From Hyphomicrobiales bacterium (lineage in GTDB: Bacteria; Pseudomonadota; Alphaproteobacteria; Rhizobiales; OSC116): a DNA stretch of 49,445 nucleotides. The notes under the pieces were generated by a model that made no database searches, was not told the DNA's origin, and saw nothing but the letters and a program-made list of their open reading frames with translations. The translations under genes and the position numbers were made by a program. Of the stretch, positions 30,189 to 39,345 are shown in pieces; the stretch's first letter is position 1, and each line of letters starts with the position of its first letter. The stretch spans positions 7,453-56,897 of the forward strand of contig JADGDI010000003.1 in NCBI GenBank assembly GCA_016744975.1, read 5' to 3'.

Positions 30189-31994
30189 ATGACAGATTAT
30201 GATATTAAAAAAATTCGCAACTTTTCAATTGTTGCCCATATTGACCACGGTAAATCGACAATCGCAGATCGCCTTATTCAGATGACTGGCGGCATAGAAG
30301 AGCGCGATATGCAGGCTCAAGTGCTAGACAATATGGACATTGAGCGTGAGCGCGGTATTACCATTAAGGCCCAAACTGTGCGGTTGGATTATAAGGCCGC
30401 TGATGGTGAAACTTATATTCTTAATTTAATTGATACCCCAGGCCATGTGGACTTTGCTTATGAAGTTAGCCGTTCACTTGCAGCCTGCGAAGGCTCGCTC
30501 TTAGTTGTTGATGCATCACAAGGTGTTGAGGCTCAAACCTTGGCCAACGTTTATAAGGCGATTGAAAACGATCATGAGTTGGTTACTGTTTTAAATAAAA
30601 TTGATTTGCCAGCAGCCGACCCAGAGCGCATTAAGCTACAAATAGAAGATGTTATTGGCATTGATACCAGTGAAGCGGTGGAAACATCGGCCAAAACAGG
30701 CTTTGGTATGGAAAATGTTTTAGAAGCCATTGTTAAGCAATTACCGTGCCCTGAGGGTGATGTTAACGCGCCATTAAAAGCGTCGCTAGTGGATAGTTGG
30801 TATGACCAATATCTTGGTGTTGTGGTGCTTGTGCGTATTATTGACGGCGTTATGAAAAAAGGCCAACGTGTTAAAATGATGTCGGCAGACAGCACACATT
30901 TAATTGATAGATTAGGCGTGTTTCGCCCAGATCAAGAAATGTTTACAGAGCTTCGCCCAGGTGAAATTGGCTTTTTTACTGCCGCGATTAAAGAAGTTGC
31001 CGATACCAGAGTTGGTGACACGGTTACAGACCTTAAAAACCCATGTGCTGAAGCAATTGGTGGCTATAAACCGGCACAACCTGTGGTATTTTGTGGCTTG
31101 TTCCCTGTTGATAGCAGCGAGTTTGAACAATTGCGTGAAGCCATGGCTAAATTACGCTTAAATGATGCAAGTTTTGAATTTGAGATGGAATCATCTGCTG
31201 CACTTGGCTTTGGTTTTCGTTGTGGTTTCCTTGGGTTATTGCATATGGAAATTATTCGCGACCGTATTGAACGTGAGTTTAATATTGAGCTAATTACCAC
31301 GGCACCAAGTGTTATTTATGAAATGCATATGACGGATAATACAATGCAAATTTTGCATAATCCCGCCGATATGCCGGATATAATGTCAATCGACCATATT
31401 AAAGAGCCATGGATAGAAGCCACTATATTAGTACCTGACGATTATCTAGGTGCTGTGCTTAAGCTTTGCCAAGATAGACGCGGTATTCAAAAAGATCTGA
31501 CCTATGTTGGGTCACGCGCTATGCTGGTCTATGAAATGCCCTTAAATGAAGTTGTGATCGATTTTTATGATCGCTTAAAATCAATTTCGCGCGGTTATGC
31601 GAGCTTTGACTATATGTTAACGGGTTACCGCCAAGAAAATCTTGTGCGAATGAGCATTCTAATTAATGAAGAGCCTGTCGATGCATTGGCAACCATTGTG
31701 CATAAAGACCGCTGTGAATCGCGTGGTCGTTTAATGTGCGAAAAACTTAAAGAAATGATCCCACGTCATTTGTTTAAAGTGCCAATTCAAGCCGCAATCG
31801 GCGGGCGTATCATCGCACGTGAAACCATTGCCGCCATGCGCAAAGACGTTACCGCAAAATGTTACGGCGGCGATATATCTCGTAAACGTAAATTGCTAGA
31901 CAAGCAGAAAAAAGGTAAAAAGAAAATGCGTCAATTTGGACGCGTAGAAATTCCACAAGAGGCTTTCATCAACGCCCTAAAAATGGACGATTAA
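30189..31994 (+). CDS. lepA: Elongation factor 4 (LepA)
   Basis: Translational GTPase that binds ribosomes and affects tRNA movement and initiation fidelity. The 601-residue product from ATG 30189 has the G1 loop AHIDHGKS at 16-23, DTPGH (G3) and NKID (G4), then the EF-G-like domains and the LepA-specific C-terminal domain with [15 protein letters not shown]. An in-frame ATG at 30177 is four codons earlier; 30189 starts closer to other LepA proteins and has GAGAG upstream. No lepB follows, as is common. Confidence 0.96.
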   Translation: MTDYDIKKIRNFSIVAHIDHGKSTIADRLIQMTGGIEERDMQAQVLDNMDIERERGITIKAQTVRLDYKAADGETYILNLIDTPGHVDFAYEVSRSLAACEGSLLVVDASQGVEAQTLANVYKAIENDHELVTVLNKIDLPAADPERIKLQIEDVIGIDTSEAVETSAKTGFGMENVLEAIVKQLPCPEGDVNAPLKASLVDSWYDQYLGVVVLVRIIDGVMKKGQRVKMMSADSTHLIDRLGVFRPDQEMFTELRPGEIGFFTAAIKEVADTRVGDTVTDLKNPCAEAIGGYKPAQPVVFCGLFPVDSSEFEQLREAMAKLRLNDASFEFEMESSAALGFGFRCGFLGLLHMEIIRDRIEREFNIELITTAPSVIYEMHMTDNTMQILHNPADMPDIMSIDHIKEPWIEATILVPDDYLGAVLKLCQDRRGIQKDLTYVGSRAMLVYEMPLNEVVIDFYDRLKSISRGYASFDYMLTGYRQENLVRMSILINEEPVDALATIVHKDRCESRGRLMCEKLKEMIPRHLFKVPIQAAIGGRIIARETIAAMRKDVTAKCYGGDISRKRKLLDKQKKGKKKMRQFGRVEIPQEAFINALKMDD

Positions 31995-32094
31995 AATAGA
32001 AATTTAGCGTCGAATTTGGGCGTTAGCGTATCGGTCATTGACAATTGTCAACTCCCTCAACACTGCCTACAACTTCTTAGCTAAATTCCTATTT
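31994..32094. repeat. Nested palindrome downstream of lepA
   Basis: Outer arms AAATAGAAATTTAGC (31994-32008) and GCTAAATTCCTATTT (32080-32094) are inverted with one mismatch. The perfect palindrome TTGACAATTGTCAA (32038-32051) lies on almost the same axis. The parts between pair only poorly. The element fills most of the gap between lepA and a convergent gene. It may be a two-way terminator or a small palindromic repeat element. Confidence 0.6.
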
Positions 32095-32131
32095 GTTGCA
32101 GATTTAAATAACCATTCGATATTTTCTTTAA

Positions 32132-32836
32132 TTATTGCTTTTGCCTATAACTTACGCCTTTAATCAACAACCAAAAGCCTGTGATAATTTCAAAAACCAT
32201 AATGCCAAGGCCTGGATATAGAACGCTCATGCTGCCTTCTGGCAATATAAGTTGTACAGATAGCCCAATAAATACTGAAATTGATGAAATGATGCCCAAT
32301 AGGCCTAATATTTTGGGTATATAAGATGATTTATATAATAAGAAGCAAAAGAAGGTTGAGCCTAAGCCAAAGAATATCATGCCAAAAGAATAACCTACAT
32401 TATATATTTCGGTAAATAGCCCGACTAACCCTGCAATTTCTTCTGGGTTAAATGCTTTTAGATACTCGGCATCACTTACTAAAATAATAATTGCAAAACG
32501 GTTTAACAAAATAACTGCAAACACGGCGGCTTCGGCTATTCTTATATAAAGTGCTAATTGCGCAAGGTTTTTGTTAATATGTTTTAAAATGCTAAATAAT
32601 GCATTGGCCAAAATAATAACGCCAATAAATGCTAATAATTCAAAGGTTGTGGCCATTTTAAACTTTGTTAAATTATCTCGGATATTTTGCGCAGTTGCCG
32701 TAAAGCTTTCGTAATTCCAAATATCAGATAATAGATAAAACTCACCAAATATGGCTAATAAAATCAAGCATAAAAAAGATGCTCCCGCTATCCTTGCCAT
32801 GGTTTGTTGGGTTTTAATGGGTTCGAGTTGTTGCAT
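32132..32836 (-). CDS. DUF4386 family membrane protein
   Basis: Protein of 234 residues with about seven membrane helices, matching the general pattern of DUF4386 proteins (ARIAGASFL near the start, long alternating helices, no catalytic motif). The function of the family is unknown. AAGGA lies six bases before the start. It is downstream of another small membrane protein gene on the same strand, 27 bases away, and both diverge from an AraC-type regulator, so they are likely co-regulated. Confidence 0.75.
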   Translation of the reverse strand: MQQLEPIKTQQTMARIAGASFLCLILLAIFGEFYLLSDIWNYESFTATAQNIRDNLTKFKMATTFELLAFIGVIILANALFSILKHINKNLAQLALYIRIAEAAVFAVILLNRFAIIILVSDAEYLKAFNPEEIAGLVGLFTEIYNVGYSFGMIFFGLGSTFFCFLLYKSSYIPKILGLLGIISSISVFIGLSVQLILPEGSMSVLYPGLGIMVFEIITGFWLLIKGVSYRQKQ

Positions 32837-32863
32837 TATATTTCCTTAATTTCTATTCGTAAG

Positions 32864-33262
32864 TTATTTAGATTCAGTGTTCCAATGCCATGCTGTCCAA
32901 ATGATATACAGCATTAACAATGTCTCAATTGATGCAAAAAATATGTAATGATAGGCTAAATGCCCCCCTGCAATAACAAATGCAATGGTAATGATTGGCG
33001 CTATTATATTTAAAATGCGATTTATGCGCCTTTCTAAAAGCCTTGATAATAATGTCATGATGATTGGAATTTCGAGCATAATGGCAGCAATGAGTATAAA
33101 TTCTTCGGTGATTTTTATCTCTCCAGCATAGCCAGTCATTAAGCTTTTTAAAAACTCGGCATCTAGAAACCCTAAAATATCTGCATATGCCATGTTAAAA
33201 ATAACGGTGATCCATAATATAGATAATTTAATTTTTGGGTTTATTGTGTTTTCATTTGGCAT
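32864..33262 (-). CDS. DUF6326-like small membrane protein
   Basis: Protein of 132 residues with about four membrane helices. The opening (STLW-type segment ILWITVIFNMAYADILGF, then DAEFLKSLMTG) resembles DUF6326 proteins, which have no assigned role. I base this on general resemblance, so it is moderately certain. It is the first gene of a probable two-gene operon with the DUF4386 protein and is divergent from the AraC-type regulator. Confidence 0.65.
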   Translation of the reverse strand: MPNENTINPKIKLSILWITVIFNMAYADILGFLDAEFLKSLMTGYAGEIKITEEFILIAAIMLEIPIIMTLLSRLLERRINRILNIIAPIITIAFVIAGGHLAYHYIFFASIETLLMLYIIWTAWHWNTESK

Positions 33263-33373
33263 TTTTTACTTTCCGTTGCAATTTTGCTGATAATATAAAA
33301 TGCTGAGATATTGTACATTACCGCATCGATCATTATATTGACTTTATGTAACAATTTGAATTTAGGGTTTGAT

Positions 33374-34384
33374 ATGAGAGAAGCAACGGTATCTGGTGGT
33401 TATGCAAAGGCGGTGTTTGACTTTGCGGTTGCCAATGGTGCAGATCAAACTAAATTGTTAACATTATCTAAAATTCAATTGGTTGACTTAGAAGCGCAAG
33501 ACAGTCGAATTTTAATGTCTAAATATCAAGCAATGGTTGGCTTTGCAAAACAGTTGACCAACGATGCAGCATTGATATTACGCTTTTGCCAATCTACAAT
33601 TATTGCAGAATTTAGCATTGTTGGCTTGATCTGTAGTTCTGTACCAACAATGGGTGATGCACTAAAGCAGTTAAACCGATTTAGCCAATTGGTGGCCGAG
33701 GTTGATGTGCCGATGTCTGGCGCAAGGTTTCAAATGCTAGCAGATGCACAGGGCCTTTATTTGGTTGATAATCGAAGCAATCCAAATGATTTTCCAGAGT
33801 TAACCGAAGCAACTTTTGGCCGTTTTATCTGTGAGTTTGAGCGGTATTTTTCAGGCCAACCATTTGCCAAATGCTTGCATGTAACCCACCCAAAGCCAAG
33901 TTATTATGAGGAATATAACAAAATATTCAATATGCCCATTGTGTTTGAAAGCGATAAAAATGCCTTGCTAGTTGATCCCGCGTGGCTGCAGGTGGAAATT
34001 ACTTCAAAGTCAGAATATGTTTTTGGAATCCTAAGCCAGCGCGCACAGAATTTAATGGCAGATTTAGAACGGCAGGAGAGCATTCGCAGCGCTGTTGAGC
34101 AGCAAATAATGCCTATTTTGCATATGGGTGATACAAATATGGCGTTAGTGGCAGGTAATATGGGCATGACCCGCCAAACATTATATCGAAGGCTAAAGTC
34201 AGAAAATATTAATTTTGAAACATTATTTGATGAATTACGCTATAAAATGTCATTACATTATATGAATAGCAAAAATGTATCGGTCAATGAAACCGCTTAT
34301 TTGGTTGGGTTTTCCGAACCCAGTGCTTTCTCGCGCGCGTTTAAACGCTGGACAGGCAATAGCCCAAGTAAACATGCCTCATAA
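33374..34384 (+). CDS. AraC family transcriptional regulator
   Basis: Regulator of 336 residues with an N-terminal ligand-binding domain of the arabinose-binding type and a C-terminal double helix-turn-helix (NMGMTRQTLYRRLKSE, then VGFSEPSAFSRAFKRWTG). The start at 33374 follows AGGG at good spacing; an upstream in-frame ATG at 33311 would add 21 hydrophobic residues with no ribosome binding site. It is divergent from the DUF6326/DUF4386 pair with a 111-base gap, suggesting it activates them. The inducer is unknown. Confidence 0.9.
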   Translation: MREATVSGGYAKAVFDFAVANGADQTKLLTLSKIQLVDLEAQDSRILMSKYQAMVGFAKQLTNDAALILRFCQSTIIAEFSIVGLICSSVPTMGDALKQLNRFSQLVAEVDVPMSGARFQMLADAQGLYLVDNRSNPNDFPELTEATFGRFICEFERYFSGQPFAKCLHVTHPKPSYYEEYNKIFNMPIVFESDKNALLVDPAWLQVEITSKSEYVFGILSQRAQNLMADLERQESIRSAVEQQIMPILHMGDTNMALVAGNMGMTRQTLYRRLKSENINFETLFDELRYKMSLHYMNSKNVSVNETAYLVGFSEPSAFSRAFKRWTGNSPSKHAS

Positions 34385-34389
34385 TTCAC

Positions 34390-35253
34390 TTATTTGTTAA
34401 AATATTTTGTACCCAAAACGCATATAGTGACGAGTATGGTGGTAGCAATCATTTGCCATTTTATGCTTTCACCAAGCAGTAAAGCTGCCCAACAAAGCCC
34501 TAAAAATGGCTGCAATAATTGCAATTGACTCACCGCGGCAATGCCACCTTGGGCAAGGCCTTTATACCAAAATATAAACCCAACTAACATGCTGAAAACT
34601 GAGACATAAGCCAAACCTATCCATGCGCTCATGCCAATAGTGTTAAACTGGATCGGCATGTTAAAGGCTGCTATCACCAACATGATTGGAAATGATATCA
34701 CCAAAGCCCATGAAATAACCTGCCAACCACCTAATTGTTTGGTTAAAACTGCACCTTTGGCATAACCCAAACCGCAAATGAGGATTGCAGCAGCCATTGC
34801 CAAATTACCAATGATAGATGTTGAGAAATCTTGTTGTACAGCATAAAAAACAACCACGACTGCACCTAAAGATGAGAAGATCCAAAAAGCGATAGTCGGC
34901 ATTTGTTTAGTGAATATGGCACCAAATAAAGCCGTCATAAGTGGTAATAAACCAATGAATATTATTGAATGAGAAGCCGAAATATACTGCAATGCTATGG
35001 CCGTTAACAAAGGAAAACCAACCACAACGCCAATGGAAACAATGGCTAATGAATATAGCTGATCGGTCTTTGGCAGTTTTTGTTTGAATAAAATGAGTAA
35101 TATAATCGCCAATATTGAAGCAATGCTAGCCCTTGCGCTGGTTAAAAATATCGGGCCGAAGTCTTGTACGGCCACACGTGTCGCAGGCAGGGATATACTG
35201 AATATTATAACGCCTATAAATCCATTCAACCACCCATTGGTAATCTTATTCAT
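34390..35253 (-). CDS. DMT superfamily (EamA) transporter
   Basis: Ten-helix membrane protein of 287 residues made of two EamA repeats (about 10-135 and 150-285). The family exports amino acids, metabolites or drugs. The start at 35253 has GGAG seven bases upstream; a TTG two codons earlier is rejected. It is divergent from a MocR-type regulator, a common pairing in which the regulator controls the exporter in response to an amine or amino acid. The actual substrate is not visible. Confidence 0.88.
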   Translation of the reverse strand: MNKITNGWLNGFIGVIIFSISLPATRVAVQDFGPIFLTSARASIASILAIILLILFKQKLPKTDQLYSLAIVSIGVVVGFPLLTAIALQYISASHSIIFIGLLPLMTALFGAIFTKQMPTIAFWIFSSLGAVVVVFYAVQQDFSTSIIGNLAMAAAILICGLGYAKGAVLTKQLGGWQVISWALVISFPIMLVIAAFNMPIQFNTIGMSAWIGLAYVSVFSMLVGFIFWYKGLAQGGIAAVSQLQLLQPFLGLCWAALLLGESIKWQMIATTILVTICVLGTKYFNK

Positions 35254-35304
35254 TTTCAAGCTCCTTTTTTAAATTATTATATTGAGAAAGGTATTTTGAA
35301 AAGA

Positions 35305-35321
35305 TACAATTACAATACAAT
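35305..35321. promoter_or_regulatory. Direct repeats between EamA and MocR-type genes
   Basis: TACAAT occurs at 35305-35310 and 35311-35316 and is followed by ACAAT (35317-35321). MocR-type regulators often bind direct repeats in the divergent gap next to their gene, so this is a candidate site. The AT-rich context makes it weak. Confidence 0.4.
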
Positions 35322-35365
35322 TTAAGCATACTGTACTGGTTTGCTATTCATTACAGTTGTAAAAT

Positions 35366-36763
35366 ATGACCAAGAATAAACCTGAAAAAACCCTAGTTGA
35401 ACACGCAATGGCGGGTGTTTTATCGCAAATTGAACAACGCATATTGCTGACAGGTGCAAAGTTGCCATCGATTCGGCAATTTGCAGAAACCATGGGTGTT
35501 TCAAAGTCCACCATTGTTGAGGCCTATGATCGATTAAGCGCGGAGGGGATTATTCAACCTAGGCGCGGCTCAGGTTTTTATGTCATTGGGCATATGCCGC
35601 CGTTAGACTTGTCTAAAATTCTACCAAAAGCAGATCGCCTCATTGACCCTTTGTGGATATCACGTCAGTCATTAGAGGCCGATGAAAGCTATTTAAAACC
35701 AGGTTGCGGATGGTTGCCAAGCGATTGGATGCCTGAAGATAATATTAGGCGGGCATTAAGAGCGATGGCGCGGGCGGATCAGGGCATTTTAAGTGAATAT
35801 GGCACACCTCATGGGCATGAGGGTTTGCGTCAATATATATTGCGGCGTAATGCAGTTTTGGGCATTGAGGCAAGTTTAGAGCAGATTATGCTAACCTGCT
35901 CAGGCACACAAACCATCGATCTTATTTGTCGATTTTTTCTAAAAACGGGCGATACGGTTATCGTCGATTCGCCTTGCTATTTTAACTTTCAGGCATTGCT
36001 CAAAGCCCATCAGGTTAGAATTATCGCGGTGCCCTATATGTCTGATGGCCCAGATCTTGCGAAGTTTGAACAAGCCTTAGCGGGTCATAACCCACGGTTA
36101 TACATTACCAACTCTGCCATACATAACCCAACAAGTGCGCGCCTATCGCCCATAAAAGCGCATAAATTGTTAAAACTCGCCGAGCAATATGACTTAATCA
36201 TTGTAGAAGATGATATTTTTGCAGATTTTGAATATGAAGCCGCGCCGCGTTTGGCAGCATTTGATGGGTTAGAGCAGGTAATATATATTGGCAGCTATTC
36301 CAAAACCCTATCTGCCGCGATACGTTGTGGGTTTCTAACCGCCAAAACAGAATGGTTAGAAGGCTTGTTAGACCTTAAAATAGCAACAACCTTTGGCGGA
36401 AGCCCATTTTCAGCCGCATTGATTTGGCATATCTTAAAAGATGGTTCTTATCATAAATATATGCATGAGTTAAAACTCAAATTAACAAAGGGACGAAGCC
36501 AAGTGGTGAAAAACCTAGAAGCCATTCAAATAAAGCCGTGGCTTATCCCTGATGCTGGCATTTATTTATGGTGTAAATTACCTTATGGGCTGGATTCAGC
36601 AATAGTCGCAAAACACGCATTTGATCAAAAAATCATTCTCGCCCCGGGTTCAACATTCTATGTGGATGATCAAACTAGCTCATATTTACGCTTTAACATA
36701 ACACAATCCGCATCACCCCGAATTTATAAAACACTCAAGCAAATCATTGCCGATTTAAAATAA
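35366..36763 (+). CDS. MocR-type regulator (GntR helix-turn-helix with PLP aminotransferase domain)
   Basis: Regulator of 465 residues. A GntR winged helix (about 10-72, LPSIRQFAETMGVSKSTI) is fused to a fold-type I aminotransferase domain. The PLP-binding lysine is likely Lys 313 in SYSKTLS, with the earlier aspartate in EDDIF and Asn in NPTS also present. In this family the domain senses an amine, amino acid or PLP rather than acting as an enzyme. Its divergent neighbour is an EamA exporter, the probable target. Confidence 0.92.
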   Translation: MTKNKPEKTLVEHAMAGVLSQIEQRILLTGAKLPSIRQFAETMGVSKSTIVEAYDRLSAEGIIQPRRGSGFYVIGHMPPLDLSKILPKADRLIDPLWISRQSLEADESYLKPGCGWLPSDWMPEDNIRRALRAMARADQGILSEYGTPHGHEGLRQYILRRNAVLGIEASLEQIMLTCSGTQTIDLICRFFLKTGDTVIVDSPCYFNFQALLKAHQVRIIAVPYMSDGPDLAKFEQALAGHNPRLYITNSAIHNPTSARLSPIKAHKLLKLAEQYDLIIVEDDIFADFEYEAAPRLAAFDGLEQVIYIGSYSKTLSAAIRCGFLTAKTEWLEGLLDLKIATTFGGSPFSAALIWHILKDGSYHKYMHELKLKLTKGRSQVVKNLEAIQIKPWLIPDAGIYLWCKLPYGLDSAIVAKHAFDQKIILAPGSTFYVDDQTSSYLRFNITQSASPRIYKTLKQIIADLK

Positions 36764-36822
36764 TTATTGATCCTAACTTTATATCTATTAGCATCGAAAC
36801 TTTATAAGATTCGAAAAATAAT

Positions 36823-38058
36823 ATGTTTAAACTTATCCTAAATTTCCCACGTGCCGTTTGGGCGTTGCAAATTGTAGCGCTTGTCAGAACAGCGGCTTTT
36901 ATGACTGCTATCCCCTATTTGGCTATTATCTTGCAACGCGATTTTGCGCTAGATTTTGTCGAGATAGGTTTGCTGATCACAGTATCTGCGTCGCTAGGCA
37001 TTGTTATGTCTATTATTTTTGGTAATTTGTCTGATCAGTTTGGGCGTCGAAAAATCATTTTATTTGGTTATGTTTTGTTTATGATCGGCATGGCAGGGGT
37101 AGGTTTTGCAACACAATTATGGGTCATTATTTTTGGCGTGGTGGTAACCAATTTAGCCAATGGAATCACTGGTGCGCCAACCCGCGCTTTACTGACCGAT
37201 TATATTAAAGGTGACCGCGCGATGCGTGATGTCGCCATTCAATCGCGTTATTTTTTCATCAATATTGGCGGTGCCGTTGGGCCGCAAATAGGCTTGGTTT
37301 TAGCGGCAGGCACGCAAACAGGCTTCGTTTATCTGATATGGGTCTATTTTATATTATTTGTCTATTTAGCACTGATCTTTATGATTGATAAACCAAATCA
37401 GAAAACAGTAAAAACACACAAAGATACCAATCTGCTTCTTGCAATGAAAATCGTGTCTAAAGACAAGGTCTATTTAATATTGATTGGTTTATTGATGGTT
37501 ATTAATATTGCATTTTCGCAATTGGACACTGGTTTATTGCTTGATATTTCAAATTCTTTTAAACAGAATTTGTTTGCAATTGATTTGAATTTTTCAACCC
37601 CACAACAAATTTTTGCAAATCTTCTAACTTTAAATGGTATTCTGATTGTAATCTTTCATTTGCCAATGGTAAGTTTGCTTGGTAATTTTAGTCTTTTCAC
37701 CCGCGCTTATATAGGGCTTATTTTTCTGGTCATTGGCTATTTGTTTTTAGCATTGTCAAACCTATTGCCGATGGGTATTTATTATAGCCTATTATTTGCG
37801 ATGCTCATTTTAACCTTTGGTGAGCTGATATTATTCCCATCAATTTTAGTGCTTCAAGACCGCCTTGCACCAGAGCATTTAAAAGGCAGCTATTTTGGTG
37901 TTGCAGGCCTGTCGCAGTTTGGGCATGCACTCGCGCCGCTTATTGGTGGATTTTTATTAATGTATTTTGGCCGTGAAATATTATGGCTGTCAATGATGGG
38001 GATTTTTATGATGGTTGCAACGGGCTTTTTGTTTTTAAAAAACAATGAACATAAATAA
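36823..38058 (+). CDS. MFS transporter
   Basis: Major facilitator superfamily protein of 411 residues with about twelve membrane helices. The loop between helices 2 and 3 reads GNLSDQFGRRKII, the classic MFS motif A. It resembles drug or metabolite exporters of the DHA1 kind in length and loop, but the substrate is unknown. It lies 59 bases after the MocR-type gene in the same direction, so shared control is possible. Confidence 0.9.
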   Translation: MFKLILNFPRAVWALQIVALVRTAAFMTAIPYLAIILQRDFALDFVEIGLLITVSASLGIVMSIIFGNLSDQFGRRKIILFGYVLFMIGMAGVGFATQLWVIIFGVVVTNLANGITGAPTRALLTDYIKGDRAMRDVAIQSRYFFINIGGAVGPQIGLVLAAGTQTGFVYLIWVYFILFVYLALIFMIDKPNQKTVKTHKDTNLLLAMKIVSKDKVYLILIGLLMVINIAFSQLDTGLLLDISNSFKQNLFAIDLNFSTPQQIFANLLTLNGILIVIFHLPMVSLLGNFSLFTRAYIGLIFLVIGYLFLALSNLLPMGIYYSLLFAMLILTFGELILFPSILVLQDRLAPEHLKGSYFGVAGLSQFGHALAPLIGGFLLMYFGREILWLSMMGIFMMVATGFLFLKNNEHK

Positions 38059-38061
38059 TCA

Positions 38062-38110
38062 TTGACTTTAGTTATTTATCATTTATGTTAATTAACAAGA
38101 TTGATAAATA
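38062..38110 (+). promoter_or_regulatory. Promoter and nested palindromic operator before the ArsR-SRPBCC operon
   Basis: TATTTATCA (38073-38081) and TGATAAATA (38102-38110) are perfect inverted arms, and the palindrome TGTTAATTAACA (38086-38097) has the same axis (38091.5). TTGACT (38062-38067) and TATGTT (38084-38089), 16 bases apart, form a plausible promoter overlapped by the dyad. This fits autorepression by the ArsR-type protein coded just downstream. Confidence 0.65.
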
Positions 38111-38129
38111 CTGAATGAATTGACCAGTT

Positions 38130-38447
38130 ATGACCGTTTTACCACAAACTTTTTCTGCTTTAGGCAATGCTACCCGTTTTGCCATTGTCGAGCGGCTGTT
38201 AAGTGAGGGTGAATTACCTGCAGGGGCGTTTTTGGATATGAATGACACATCACCGCCTGCCATGTCTCGGCATTTTAAAGTATTGCGCGAGGCAGGTATT
38301 GTTGAGCAACGTATTGATAAACAAAGGCGGATTTATTCAGTGCGCCCACAAGCGGTGCAGCAAATATGTGAATGGTCAATCAGCTATCGAAAATTTTGGG
38401 AAACCAGCTTAGATAGATTGGCACTAGCCCTAGCGGAGGATGATTAA
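38130..38447 (+). CDS. ArsR family regulator (SdpR-like)
   Basis: Winged-helix protein of 105 residues (FSALGNATRFAIVERLL, then SPPAMSRHFKVLREAGIV as the recognition part). It has no cysteines in the metal-site positions, so it is not a metal sensor; this matches the SdpR-like type found with SRPBCC proteins. Its stop overlaps the next start by one base (TAATG). A nested palindrome upstream is a likely operator. Confidence 0.9.
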   Translation: MTVLPQTFSALGNATRFAIVERLLSEGELPAGAFLDMNDTSPPAMSRHFKVLREAGIVEQRIDKQRRIYSVRPQAVQQICEWSISYRKFWETSLDRLALALAEDD

Positions 38448-38890
38448 TGCAAGCAGGTGTTTTAACATTAGAGCGTTGGTTTGATGCCCCATTAGAGAAA
38501 GTCTATGCATTCATCACCAAAAAAGAAAATTTGCTCAAATGGTGGGGGCCAGAAGGCTGTTATGTCGATGAGAATCATTTAGACTTTACTAAGCTTGGGC
38601 CATATTATTTTGTAATGGTTGCGCCAAATGGAAGCCGTGCTAAAGTTAGCGGCACAGTATTGGCGATAAACCCGCCTTATAATGTCGAGTTTGATATGTC
38701 GATGCCAGGCGATGAAGAATGTTTGCGCATGAGCGTGGTAAAATTTGTAATAGCCACCAATGCAAATGGCGGCACAGATTTCACCCTAACTCAAACAGGA
38801 CTAACTGACGCTGAGATTACCTTCAATAGAACCAATGGATGGGTTTCCACCTTGGATCGACTTGAAGGATTGTTAGTAGAAAAAAAGTAA
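38447..38890 (+). CDS. SRPBCC (AHSA1-like) domain protein
   Basis: Protein of 147 residues with the START/Bet v1-like fold: LERWFDAPLEKVYAFITKKENLLKWWGPEG at the start (shown in part: RWFDAPLEKVYAFIT), a central beta region and a C-terminal helix with GWVSTLDRLEGLL. Such proteins carry a deep hydrophobic pocket and often pair with an ArsR-type regulator, as here, by a one-base overlap. The ligand is unknown. Confidence 0.88.
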   Translation: MQAGVLTLERWFDAPLEKVYAFITKKENLLKWWGPEGCYVDENHLDFTKLGPYYFVMVAPNGSRAKVSGTVLAINPPYNVEFDMSMPGDEECLRMSVVKFVIATNANGGTDFTLTQTGLTDAEITFNRTNGWVSTLDRLEGLLVEKK

Positions 38891-38928
38891 CTCTAAACCA
38901 ACCCCAAAAAGTAAAAAAGGAATAAAAT

Positions 38929-39258
38929 ATGGATGAATTTGCAATTATTTATGTGGGCCAAGGCACAGCAGAGAAAATGCCAAAAAGTAAAGGAGAAGGT
39001 ATGGCGCATCGCCAAAAGTGGATGGAATGGGTGCAAAGTTTAGGCGATGCTGTGGTTAATCCAGGACAACCAATGATGGAACATAAATCTGTCTCATCAG
39101 ATAATGTCTCTGATATTGCCGAAAATGAAAAATTTACAGGCTTTGCAGTCGTAAAAGCCGAAAATATCGAAGCGGCCATTAAAATCGCAAAATCTGACCC
39201 ATTTTTAGACATGGGCGGTAGCATTCAAGTCGCCAAAATGATGAAAATGCCAGGTTAA
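38929..39258 (+). CDS. YciI-related domain protein
   Basis: Protein of 109 residues with the ferredoxin-like YCII fold (FAIIYVGQG at the start, HRQKWMEWVQSLGDAV, GFAVVKAENIEAAIKIAKSDPF, given here in part: GFAVVKAENIEAAIK). An AAGGAA ribosome binding site precedes the start. It lies 38 bases after the SRPBCC gene in the same direction and probably belongs to the same operon; YciI and SRPBCC proteins commonly occur together. Enzymatic function is not established. Confidence 0.85.
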   Translation: MDEFAIIYVGQGTAEKMPKSKGEGMAHRQKWMEWVQSLGDAVVNPGQPMMEHKSVSSDNVSDIAENEKFTGFAVVKAENIEAAIKIAKSDPFLDMGGSIQVAKMMKMPG

Positions 39259-39270
39259 AATAATAACCAG

Positions 39271-39297
39271 CCTCCTATTTTGTTCTAAAGTAGGGGG
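39271..39297. terminator. Weak hairpin between convergent genes
   Basis: CCTCCTA (39271-39277) can pair with TAGGGGG (39291-39297), with one T-G pair, over a 13-base loop. No T tract follows. It may help end the YciI operon, which converges with the next gene. Confidence 0.35.
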
Positions 39298-39345
39298 TGT
39301 GATCTGTTCCAAACTCATTTTTACATCAACTCCGTCACTTTAAAG

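Noticed and set aside
36775-36822. Repeated AACTTTATA and a TCGAA/TTCGA inverted pair before the MFS gene
   Set aside because: Short and AT-rich; symmetry of this size is expected by chance.
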